From Spizellomyces punctatus DAOM BR117 (lineage: Eukaryota > Chytridiomycota > Chytridiomycetes > Spizellomycetales > Spizellomycetaceae), in contig NW_015971548.1 of the NCBI RefSeq assembly GCF_000182565.1, forward strand, positions 210,212 to 274,211: 64,000 bases of DNA, given 5' to 3'. Shown here piece by piece: positions 24,478 through 34,359 of the stretch. The notes under the pieces were generated by a model. The model searched no databases. It was given only the letters and a program-made list of their open reading frames with translations, and was not told where the DNA came from. Positions within the stretch are counted from its first letter, which is position 1; every line of letters starts with the position of its first letter. The position numbers and the translations under genes are program-made.

Positions 24478-26467
24478 ATGTTCAAAGGCTCTCCATCTGC
24501 AACCCGCCGCGAACTTGGCCTGTTCTTTGCAGGACTCGTTGCGCTTTTTGGTGGCTTTGGCGTAGCAGTTTCTCTAATAAAGTATGATACGGAGTGCCGT
24601 ATCACCTATTGCATGGACAAACCCGTCGGAAACGATCGGCATTGGATGGTTCTTAATTCGGTTTATGGTGCGGTTGAGCGTTCGTTCCCATTATGCAGTT
24701 CGCTTGCTTATACTCTGTTGTCGTCATCCTCCAGTATTTTACTCTTACATCCTGGCTGTCTGCATTGCAACGTTCATTATCCGTCAGTTCTCGAGCCTTG
24801 ACTCTTTTTTCCGGCGCCGGCTGGCAATTCCCTTTGGCGTCCGCCGCGTTCATCTCCCATTCTCCATCGGCGAGGGACTCTTCCTATCCACAGCCCTTGG
24901 TGTACTTTTGTGGAAATTCGCCTACTTTGAAATGTACTATTATCGCAGCGGTGTCAAGCCAAAGGGCAAAAACAGTTACATGTTTCAATGGTTCAACCTG
25001 TTCAGCCATTCAACAGGAAACCCGCTCGACATGTTCATTGGGTTTGTTCTCATCCCAGTCTCACGCAACAGCCCTGTGGCAACGTTGTTGAAGGTTCCGT
25101 TTGATGGTGCCCTCCGGATTCATCGGTTCTTTGGGTACTGCATGTTCGGGTGGAGCGTTATGCACGCGGCATCCTTCTTTACAAAGATTGGCCTTTCGGT
25201 CCAAACCTACGCTGAGGCTCTGTTTGCTACGAGCGTTGCGAAGCCAGATATCCACAGGTAGGTTTCTGTTCACGTCTGCGGCTCATGTTGCAATGATCTT
25301 TGTCCTGACGTGTTGTTCCCGTCAACAGTTACAGAGACCTGATGGGTCTTTGCGCATTCGTATGCTTTGTCATTGGATCTTTATCATCTCTTCCCTTTAT
25401 CCGGAGGCGCCACTTCAACACCTTTTACATTCTGCACGGGTTTATGTTGATCATGATCCTGTTTGCTTGTTTGCATGGGTCCACCAACTTTTATTTCGCT
25501 GTGCCCGGTATCATTCTCTGGATCGTGGACATTGCAATCCGTGCCACGGGGAGGTGGAACCCACAATTGTCCATCGACAAGGTTGTACGGGAGGAGCCAG
25601 GTTACCTTCGGTGAGTACTAGTTGGACGAGTTTTGTCGAAACAGCCCATCTAACGCCTCTTTCGGTAAAACCAGTCTCGAAATCCAAGCGACTCGACCAT
25701 GCTCCTACACACCAGGTCAATACATCTTCCTCAACATACCTCGCATCTCGACACTAGAATACCACCCTTTCAGTCTCTGTGGCTCTCCAACATCCAACCG
25801 TTTCACTATCCTTGTTGGGCCATCCGAAAAACCCAAAGAATGGACTGCCAAACTTTACGACGCGCTAACACAGCCCAAAGACATGGAAGCAGGGTCAATG
25901 ATCCACACGTCTGTCCACATTGAAGGCCCGTTCGGACAGTGTGGGTTCGATGTCACTCAGGCTGACGTTGTAGCATGTTTTGTAACGGGGACGGGTGTGG
26001 CACCGGCATTTGGACTCGTGCAGTGCGTGGAAGCATTGAGACGCAGTGGGGAGGGTGGCCGCCTCAAAAAACTTTTAGTATTTTGGAGCATCAGAGCCAA
26101 CGGGGCACAACGAACAAGCGCTGTGAATCAGCTGTTGGCGTCCCCCCAATTGGCCGGTATACTCGAGTTTCACATCTTTAACACAACCGTACATGAAATC
26201 AATGTCACGACGACAAACGTATCATCGAAAACTCTGGAGGAAAAACTCGACGAGGGACTCGAGACTGAGAACGGATCTCTAACAGTCACACCTCACCGAA
26301 TGTCCCCTCACACCATCTTCCAGTCTCAAATAATACCACACCTTGCACCGTCTTCCCGCCTAGGCGTCTTTTTGTGTGCCGCAGAGGGTCTTGCAAAAAA
26401 TGTGCGGGATGAGGTGGCGGACTTGAAGCGAGATGTTTGGGTACATGAGGAGAGTTATCAATTTTGA
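24478..26467 (+). CDS. Ferric reductase/NADPH oxidase-family flavocytochrome
   Basis: A membrane flavocytochrome that would pass electrons from NAD(P)H via FAD and two haems across the membrane. ATG 24478 opens MFKGSPSATRRELGLFFAGL. The frame changes near 24539-24583, requiring a short intron (candidate about 44 bp ending AATAAAG) or an indel. The core carries spaced haem-ligand histidines: HRFFGYCMFGWSVMHAASFF, and after an intron (25258-25328) RRHFNTFYILHGFMLIMILF. The FAD part reads SYTPGQYIFLNIP and EYHPFSLCG. The nucleotide part reads CFVTGTGVAPAFGLV and VFLCAAEGLAKNVRDE. These depart from the usual G-G-x-G-x-T-P and C-G-P. The protein ends HEESYQF. Substrate (ferric chelate or oxygen) cannot be decided; no EF-hands. 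Confidence 0.8.
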
Positions 26468-27961
26468 TTGCTCTGTAATGACAATGTTAATAGGACAAGT
26501 GGGGGTTGGAAATTGGAATAAAGGTTTAGACGCTGGTTGATCCTCGTCTTTTGCCGTCAATAAAAACACAAGATTATCCAGAACCGCCTGGCAAAAAGTA
26601 GTTTGGACAAAAGCATGTCATCTCAGCAAGTGTCCTCTCACGTGCTGAGTCAACGCCACACGTGGCTGCAGAGTCCGTTTGCGCAGCAAGTCACAATGCC
26701 GTGTTTAATTCACATTAATTAATGTGTTTATCTTTTTCAATGAAGAGTCTACTCCATGTAAATGTTCATCTGGCTGCCTAGTGTTGTTGGCAGGCCGAAA
26801 GTAGCAAGTCCAGAAAGGAATCCCAAAGCACGAGATGATAGCATGACAGTTGGCATGTCCACTCCTCGACTGGAAAGGCATAGTCATCAGACGCAAAAGC
26901 ACACACAGGTCTGCACAGAGTGCCCGTGTTGCCCAATTGGAGACTAGCGCTTTTTTGCCTCGCTGCTTTGCGCGAAAATAACAGTCAAAGGCATTGGTGC
27001 TCTTGCATTCTGTAGGGAGTTGGTCAGGCAGCACAGTTGGGTTTTTTGGCTTTGAAAAAAAAAAAAGCCGCTTTTTCAAAGGAAAAAAAAAAAGTAGACC
27101 GCTTTGCTCTTGAATGTGCACTCTGTGAACATGTCCATTGTTCCAAAGGCTAGATGCATTCTGTCTATGACGCTGGTTTCCTTTGACCTTTTCCAACCTT
27201 TACATACAAATGCTTCCATGCCAAATACCAATGTGTTAAAGGATATCCCTTGTAATGAACGTCATGATGAAATCAAACATTGTTTTGAGAAAAAAGAGGA
27301 TCATTATCCTCAGCCAGATGACCCCAAAAGGTCACCCGCCCTTTACAAGTCCCATTTTCAAACTCCGCATAAATCTATTAATAGTGATGTGTTTTGTAAT
27401 TGGTTTCAACCCATTTTTTGTCACAAATTTCCTTGTGCCTAAATTTGGAGAGATTTTCTTCAAGGGCAAAACTGCGCTTTTTTTTTTCTTGGATTTTCTT
27501 TCCTTCTGATTTTTTTTTTCTCAAGGACTTGTAGCAAGCAAGTAACACACACGACAAGTTTTGGTTTGTTGCAATCTCGCAACTCATCTCGCTTACACGC
27601 ATCTCTACTCTCATCTCTCTCGTTCGCTGACACCCATTCTGTTACGCGCATTTCACGCATCTCGCGTTTTCTTGTTCTCTCGCGTCTCTATTACTCACAC
27701 CTATCCGTCTTTACGTCTCTCTCTCTCTCTCTCTCGTTCGTGGCGGAAACACTCACTTGGTTTCTCAACAACCACCCTTTTTCTCTCAACTTTCAGGACA
27801 GGGAAACGAACAGCAACTAGGATAAGAGAGCGCGCTCGGCCCGGTCGTTTTTGCGCACAGGAACGCGTTCTTGGCACACTGGACACAATCAACTTTTCGT
27901 CGTCGTGTGTGTTTTTCTAACAACTGACGCGCAGCCTTACGAACAGCAGAACCTCATTCAC
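26468..27961. other. Long spacer and promoter of the APSES-GATA gene
   Basis: About 1.5 kb with no supported gene. It holds A/T homopolymers, an inverted repeat at 27047-27080 (TTTGAAAAA paired with TTTTTCAAA), and a pyrimidine-rich stretch from about 27590 to 27800 including the (CT)n tract. A CT-rich region just upstream of the start is typical of strongly expressed fungal genes. Confidence 0.5.
27716..27735 (+). repeat. (CT)n microsatellite in promoter/5' UTR
   Basis: Ten TC units in a 200-bp pyrimidine-rich region upstream of the APSES-GATA start. Confidence 0.85.
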
Positions 27962-29416
27962 ATGGCGCCAGCAATTCGCGCTGCCTCATATAGCGGGGTA
28001 AGAGTCTACGAAATACAATGTCGCGGCGTTCCTGTCATGCGTCGCGTTGCCGATGCCTATATCAACGCAACACAAATCCTCCGCGCAGCGGGTCTTCCTA
28101 AACCCCAGCGAACAAAGATTCTAGAGCGAGACGTCACTGGAGGCGTTCACGAAAAAGTTCAAGGAGGATATGCTGGTTTTCAAGGCACTTGGATACCCTT
28201 GGAAAGTGCGCGGACGTTGGCCGCTGCACATGGAGTTGAACAGGATCTTGTTGAGCTATTCGACTACAAACCTCAGCCTGGTGATGCCGAACCACCGGCA
28301 AAAGAAAAGAGAAAGAGACCTGCACCGCCAAAAGAGGAACCCAAAGAAAAGTGGAGTTCCTCCTCGTTTGTTTCATCTTCAGACGGTGAAGGTACGCGAC
28401 CTTTTAGCACTTTTGTGAAGCAAGTGGACCGTGGCTTCAACTCTACCTTTGAATGGTCAGGCGGAGATGAGCAACAACGGGAGGGCTCCCTCGAGGATGA
28501 TATCGAAACACCCGAAGCCCGACGCACAACAAGAATGGCTCTCCGGCCTCCGGGTACACGCCTCAAACGTCGACCCGTTTATCCTGGGGAAGACGAGGAA
28601 GAGGGAGCATACTTGTCGCCAAAGAAGCGTCGCACAGAAAGTCCTTTTTCGCATGCAGCTAGCCCAATGGGTCCTTCCACCGTGGATGTGACAAAGTCTG
28701 TGGCCGCATTCACGCAGCCCGTGCGTGCACCATCGTTTGTACGTGACAAGACGCCTCCCCATGCCGGAAAGCGATGTGAAGGTTGTGGTGTGACGTCTAC
28801 GCCTCAATGGCGCCGTGGTCCGTCCGGAAAGCGCACTCTGTGCAATGCTTGCGGAGTAAAATGGAGTTTTGGTCGCTTGAACACCAAGGGAAAATCCCAG
28901 GATGATTACAACAGTGACGATTCTGACCTGATGGATAATGAGATGGATCTGGATATCGACGGACCGGATCTTGTTCCCGAATCCTCGCCCATGCGCCCAG
29001 TCCCTCTGGCAGAGAAAACGACACGCGACCTCGAGATGCAAGTCAAGCATTTGAAGCGGCAATTGCGCGAGTCTGAACGCAGTCGCAAACGTCTCCGCAA
29101 GATCCTCGAAGAGGCCGTCACAGATGACAGCGAAATGGATCGAAACTTTCGACAGGTGGTAAACAAATGCACCATTAGAGCAGCTGTTTACACCCCACCT
29201 GAATACGCTCCCACGGCCATTGATTACATGAGCGGCGATGACGACTCGTTTAGTGATGAGGATGAACACGAAGCACTGGTTGTCACACGCTTCCTGAGGG
29301 CGGTCAAACAGAACCGTGCCAGGATGGAGTACAATATCAGTCGCATGCACCTCAACAAGGACTGGGCTGTGAACGCACCAAATGAAGCACGAGCGCCGGA
29401 TGCGATTATGGTTTGA
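27962..29416 (+). CDS. APSES (KilA-N) plus GATA zinc-finger transcription factor
   Basis: Intronless, 484 codons from ATG 27962 ([20 protein letters not shown]). The frame stays open upstream to 27851, but the APSES fold begins right after this ATG. Residues about 10-105 form a canonical APSES DNA-binding domain of the Mbp1/Swi4 class: [63 protein letters not shown]. After an acidic/basic linker, residues about 265-300 form a GATA-type finger, [20 protein letters not shown] followed by [10 protein letters not shown] (C-x2-C...C-N-A-C). A probable coiled coil follows ([20 protein letters not shown]). No ankyrin repeats, unlike Mbp1/Swi4. Likely a nuclear sequence-specific regulator with two DNA-binding modules. 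Confidence 0.92.
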   Translation: MAPAIRAASYSGVRVYEIQCRGVPVMRRVADAYINATQILRAAGLPKPQRTKILERDVTGGVHEKVQGGYAGFQGTWIPLESARTLAAAHGVEQDLVELFDYKPQPGDAEPPAKEKRKRPAPPKEEPKEKWSSSSFVSSSDGEGTRPFSTFVKQVDRGFNSTFEWSGGDEQQREGSLEDDIETPEARRTTRMALRPPGTRLKRRPVYPGEDEEEGAYLSPKKRRTESPFSHAASPMGPSTVDVTKSVAAFTQPVRAPSFVRDKTPPHAGKRCEGCGVTSTPQWRRGPSGKRTLCNACGVKWSFGRLNTKGKSQDDYNSDDSDLMDNEMDLDIDGPDLVPESSPMRPVPLAEKTTRDLEMQVKHLKRQLRESERSRKRLRKILEEAVTDDSEMDRNFRQVVNKCTIRAAVYTPPEYAPTAIDYMSGDDDSFSDEDEHEALVVTRFLRAVKQNRARMEYNISRMHLNKDWAVNAPNEARAPDAIMV

Positions 29417-30836
29417 AGAGAAGCAAAAATTGGTTGTTTAGAGGCATTACCCCGATATTTTGGGCCAGCTTTGGCATAGACAGGCAGAAAATTATTTCTT
29501 TTGGGTTCTTTATGAGCGGACGATGTTGAGCCGATTGCGAAGCTGCAGACGAGATGCAGGACACTCGGTTTTTTTCTCGTTTCAGTGATATAGTTTTGGC
29601 GATTTCTTTTGGGTCTGATTCCTTTTTGTGAATGTTGTTTTTTTTTTTTCCCTTGTGACCTCCCTGTTATTGATATTCAGATGCATTCTGGGATTTTATT
29701 TTTCTTGTTTTCGTTCTGCATGTGTATTATATACAATTCTTTAGCAATATTCATTATCATTAGCATCATCATCTTATCGGTTGTTTCAATTTGTTTTTTG
29801 CTGTGCTTTTTGAGTAAGGTTACAAATGAACTCGTAAACATGAGAGATGTGACTGGAGGGGGGTAGGGCTTTTTGTAGAGTGTGCCAATTTGATGACGTT
29901 TTGCGTTTGTCTTGGTTACAGAGTGCGTAAAGAGTAGCCTCGTGCTGCTGAAGTGTGCATAGCCATTTGGTAATCTGTTTTTTATAAATGTGAAGTGTAA
30001 ATGATTCGTTTATGGATTCAACAACCCTTGACAATGTTGAGAGTATTTGCATAAAAGCATTTGCATAAAAGCATGTGGATAAAAGCATGTGGATAAAATA
30101 CTCGAAATAAAAAAGCAATCGTAAACAAAAGGTTGAAATGATAAACAAGCCCCCAGAACGCTTATCATTCTTTCATAGTGAGAAATCTCTTAAATCTCCC
30201 TCCACTCTACCCGCGTGATTCACTCCCCGTGGCTTTTATTGAACCATATCTCTACTCTCTCCTCCACACACATATCTTTCTCTTGTTCTACCCCACACAG
30301 CACAGCACACACACAGAGTCCAAGTTTTTTTTTTTTATTATTTATTGAAGAACTCACACCCTCGTTTCCTTTTCTTTAACCATCAAACGCTTCTTACACT
30401 GTTTACGGTGTCGTCGTTCTATGAAGTGACAACGTACTCTTTTGCATTGAACCCTTTGGACAAACATTCGGAGCATTACAAGAGTTAGGGAAACTTGTCG
30501 TTTGAATCACTATACACACGACAAGAGCAATCCAGAACGTTATTAAAGATTAACAGAGTACGTTGTTATCTGCAGTTGGAAAAAAGATGGCGGAATGCCC
30601 GAATCCCGCAAGACACGTTTTTTTGGCTGAGTCCTTACTGTTTTACTTCCCTCAGAATTAGGGTTTCCTTGAACGAGTTATTCTCTCTCTATTTTGCAAA
30701 AGCACAAGGCAAACCCACAAGTTTATACCAACTTTCGTATTCCCATATTTACAAAGAACGGCGAACGTACTGCATTCCGCCAAGTTGACAGTTTTCCGGT
30801 GCATTCTTCTCCCCGTTATCCACCGCACAAACCCGA
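29417..30836. other. Long spacer
   Basis: About 1.4 kb, AT-rich with several T runs. Contains the 14-bp tandem repeat at 30041-30103 and CT/AC-rich sequence at 30180-30310 that may be promoter for the PQ-loop gene. No gene supported. Confidence 0.4.
30041..30103. repeat. 14-bp tandem repeat flanked by 8-bp inverted repeat
   Basis: Four near-copies of a 14-mer, GCATTTGCATAAAA and GCATGTGGATAAAA, flanked by GAGTATTT at 30041 and its reverse complement AAATACTC at 30096-30103. Function unknown. Confidence 0.75.
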
Positions 30837-31847
30837 ATGCTACAGTGCCCGCCAGACGCCCTAGGGCGGGCAGCATCTCCCTTTATCGAAACCCTTTTCG
30901 GAGAATGTGCCTACACAGACCGTGAGGTCGCTTCCGTTCTCTTTGGATACCTGTCCATTGGATTCTGGTTATGTGCGCAAATGCCCCAATTGTACAAGAA
31001 TTGGGCGCATGGGGATGCTAGTTCGTTGAGTGCAACGTTTTTGGCGAATTGGCTTGCTGGGGATGTGGCCAATGTGGTGGGGTGTGTCTTGACGGGGCAA
31101 TTACCGTTTCAGGTGAGGCAAACCTCTTGCTGTAATCGATGCAACTGTGAATGCAGAATTCTAAATTCTTTTGTGTGTGCATGGGCATAGACGTATCTGG
31201 CGTCGTATTTTGTGTTTATAGATACCTTGCTCATGGTGCAGTATCTGTTTTATACCAAATGGCGCTCTTTCCGTCGCAAGAGAAGAAGAACATTTGATCA
31301 CCCTTCGGTCGCTGTGACTCGTGCTGTTCACCAACCCACCGAAGACACGCCTCTTCTTGCCAGCCCAAGTCTCAGCCGCCGGAACTCACCACTATTTGCC
31401 GTCATGTTCATGGCACTCTCCACATTTGCGACTCCATCACTACAAACGCATGACAAGACAATGGCCAAAATACTCAGCGACCCGCTATCAGAGACTGAGC
31501 AGACGCATACGATTGGTCTCTTAATGGCGTGGACCTGTACGTTTCTCTACCTCTCGAGCCGTCTTCCGCAACTCTATCACAACATGTGCCGTGGATCCAC
31601 CTACGGATTAAGCATATCCATGTTCTTTTGTGCCGCTATGGGGAATCTGACATATGTCGCATCCATTTTACTGAGATCGACTGAACCAGAGTTTTTGAAG
31701 GGTGCTTTGCCGTATTTATTGGGGAGTGGTGGAACATTGTTCTTCGATTTCCTAATTTTTGGGCAGTGGGTTTTTCTTGGGTCGAGTGAGGAGCGGGTTG
31801 TTGTTCACGATGAGTTTGAAGAGTTTAAAGTGGAGGATGCCGTGTAA
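30837..31847 (+). CDS. PQ-loop repeat transporter (Ypq/PQLC2-like)
   Basis: Seven-helix PQ-loop proteins of this group export cationic amino acids from vacuole/lysosome. ATG 30837 opens MLQCPPDALGRAASPFIETL. The first PQ motif is FWLCAQMPQLYKNWAHGDAS, then LSATFLANWLAGDVANVVG. An intron follows (about 31113-31190, donor GTGAGG, acceptor GCATAG). Exon 2 has ASYFVFIDTLLMVQYLFYTK, a loop with EDTPLLASPSLSRR, then the second PQ motif SSRLPQLYHNMCRGSTYGLS and further helices. The acidic TPLLASP loop resembles a vacuolar sorting signal. Ends at TAA 31845-31847. Topology fits the family; substrate is inferred. Confidence 0.88.
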
Positions 31848-32070
31848 TGATTGGATGTTGTGATTTGGTCATGGTGTGGCATTCTTTGGCTATCATGGAC
31901 AATGTTTTGTTTTTTCTTCGGTTTAGAGACTTGAGGAGGAAAGAGGGAGGTTTGTCCCTTTTCTGGGGTATCTTTACACAAGTGTATATAGGTTTTATTA
32001 TACCATTTGAGCATCGGTACTAATAAATAGTATGTTACTATCGAAAAAAGTGTGTACATTATGCCACTAT

Positions 32071-33114
32071 TTACAATTCCCATCTATCGTCATCCCAATC
32101 AATTTCTTGCTCGTCCCCAGGGTCTCTCGCGGACCTTGTCCGTCTCTTGTCCTGTCCCATCTCAATTTCCTTTTGTTTTCCTTCTTTATCAAGCATCTTG
32201 ATCCGCCCATTTAGATGCAACAAGCACTTGACACGACCTTGATCCGGGTAATACAAGTACGTCCCGTAATCAGCATGTCCTTCCAGCCCTCGTTGTTTAA
32301 TATCATTCAACTGAACATGTCCAAAAGTGTCTTCAATAAAATCTCCACGTTGAAAGTACCCCTTTGTAAAGACCCTAGTTCGATAATACTCTGTAGAAGC
32401 AATATGGTTTTTATCAAACCAGAAAAATAACCTTGCCAATGGCACTTTATACGATTTTTCGTGAATGATGGAACTGGGTAACCCCTTCCCTTGTCCCTTT
32501 TTCCGAGCATATTCCACAATCCGTGGACTAATAAACCCCACATAATTGATTTCTGGGTTCGTTTCCATTGTTTGTATAATATCCTGCACAGGTATCGGAG
32601 CCGTGAACGCCCAATCGTGTTGAAGGACCATCATGTAGGGTGTTTTAACGTATGCAAGGGCTGTACGGATTGAGAGTGCAAAACCTAGGTGCGTTGACGC
32701 TTGGATGAGAGTTAGGGGTGTATGTTGAGGGGATGTGAGGAGGGTGGTATGAACAGTGGCGGTGGTAGTTGCTCCAGTGGAAATGGTGACAATGTCATTC
32801 TGGATCGTGTACGTTGTGTCTTGTCGTTTGTTGTGTGAAGCCCATCTCGTTGATAACCATCTCTTTGCATCATGTACATAGGTTCCATACGTCTCTGCCA
32901 ACTCTGTATTCAACCGACCTTGCTTGAGATTGGGCGTGTGATGTAACGGGGTATTGTACCCGTCAAAAGTGACAATCAAGTCGCATGATGCCAATTGTGT
33001 GGACGGGAGGAGAGATTCGAGTACGGTTGTCAAGAGATGTGTGGACGGATGGTGTGGAGAGGGACTGGTTGTTAGGACGAGAGTGAGCTGTGATGGGAGG
33101 TAGGACGGCAGCAT
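32071..33114 (-). CDS. Family 2-like glycosyltransferase, single exon
   Basis: A 347-residue protein from ATG 33114 (MLPSYLPSQLTLVLTTSPSP). The N-terminal LTLVLTTSPSP strand, LIVTFDGYN, and GFALSIRTALAYVKTPYMMV followed by LQHDW resemble a GT-A fold, with QHDW in the position of the DxD motif. Downstream are INYVGFISPRIVEY, FWFDKNHIASTEYY and FQRGDFIEDTFGHVQ, then a charged C-terminus (DKRRTRSARDPGDEQEIDWD). No signal peptide or membrane helix, so probably cytosolic. Acceptor unknown. Convergent with the PQ-loop gene 223 bp away. Confidence 0.65.
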   Translation of the reverse strand: MLPSYLPSQLTLVLTTSPSPHHPSTHLLTTVLESLLPSTQLASCDLIVTFDGYNTPLHHTPNLKQGRLNTELAETYGTYVHDAKRWLSTRWASHNKRQDTTYTIQNDIVTISTGATTTATVHTTLLTSPQHTPLTLIQASTHLGFALSIRTALAYVKTPYMMVLQHDWAFTAPIPVQDIIQTMETNPEINYVGFISPRIVEYARKKGQGKGLPSSIIHEKSYKVPLARLFFWFDKNHIASTEYYRTRVFTKGYFQRGDFIEDTFGHVQLNDIKQRGLEGHADYGTYLYYPDQGRVKCLLHLNGRIKMLDKEGKQKEIEMGQDKRRTRSARDPGDEQEIDWDDDRWEL

Positions 33115-34322
33115 CGCGCAACGCCCCCGTTACTGGAGTGCTCCAAAGTCCAAACACTAGCTAGCTTGGGCGATCCCAAAAAATGTGATTATGTAATCAT
33201 ATCAAAAAGCGTCTTGGGGGATCGGACCCTCCGATAGGCGCCAACCTTCAGAGATTTGCGAATTTCAAGACGGCGCTTTGGATCCTTGGATTTCTGAACC
33301 AGGGTATTTAAGGTTATGCTTCTACAAGAGTAGCTCCACATTCGAAAACGCTACGTCAAAGACAACGCCTTTTGATTTCACCAGCCTGGCACAAGAGCAA
33401 ACCGCCTTTTACTTGCAAGCACCTGTTTTCCACGTAAAATGACCTCCATAAAGCAAAACGTTCCATAGCCCATCTTCCAACCGCTTCCCTCCATCTGTGG
33501 AACGCCTGAAAACAGCCTTTCCACGGACTATGACGTTTTTTGAACGTTTATAAATCCTTGCCCATTCCGAATCCCCAGACTTTGTTCAAAACCCCCCAAA
33601 ACCTCCGACAAAAACCCGAAATGAACGTCCCATTTACCGTAAACGAGTTCCGATGGTACGATGGACGCTTTGAACGATGAGCGGCACAGTCAGCTACCGG
33701 ACGCGTAAGTGTGGAAATATACACGTGTGATTAGGAAGCGTTGTTTTTTTTTTGTGGTTTGGGTTTTGGGCGTTTCCTTTCCCAATCGTGTATTTAAAAG
33801 GATTTGCGATGGTTTCCCGTTTCGTTTTTACGCTCTAATGGGTATGTGTTTTGCCAACGTTTTTGTGGTGCATTCGGTCGTTCGCATAACGGTTGAGGAT
33901 GACTCCTGCAGCTCCCTTATCTGCATCAATCGACTCGGTCGGTACGCACATTGCTTGTTTGGTATGGAGGCCCTTTATCAATGCATCTACTTGTTCTAGG
34001 TGGGGACCGCGGCATTGACTGCTCCTGTTAATGCATCAATGGTGCAAAGTGCTCGTCGCTCGCTCGGTTGCGCAGTCACCAGAGGTGCTCGACATGTCTC
34101 GTAGCGCGAGACCATGGATGCGCTCTCGGCACTGGCAGCCTCCAGTCTGAACTTTTCCTCGAGATGCCATGTCTGTGATGGATGCTCTACGCGCGTACTC
34201 GTTCCCAACGACGTTGTCTCCCTGATCGTCTCGTCTTCAGACATGGATCGATCACGTGTGCTAATTTCCTCGCAAGACAGTCGTTGAGTGGATGTTACTG
34301 CGCGAGCGCGCAGCACCCGGCC

Positions 34323-34359
34323 GGCGTCTCGAAGCGCGTCTCGAAGCGCGTCTTGAAGC
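34323..34359. repeat. Three copies of a 12-bp CGTCTCGAAGCG unit
   Basis: GCGTCTCGAAGC repeats three times, the last with one change (CTTGAAGC). Confidence 0.75.
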
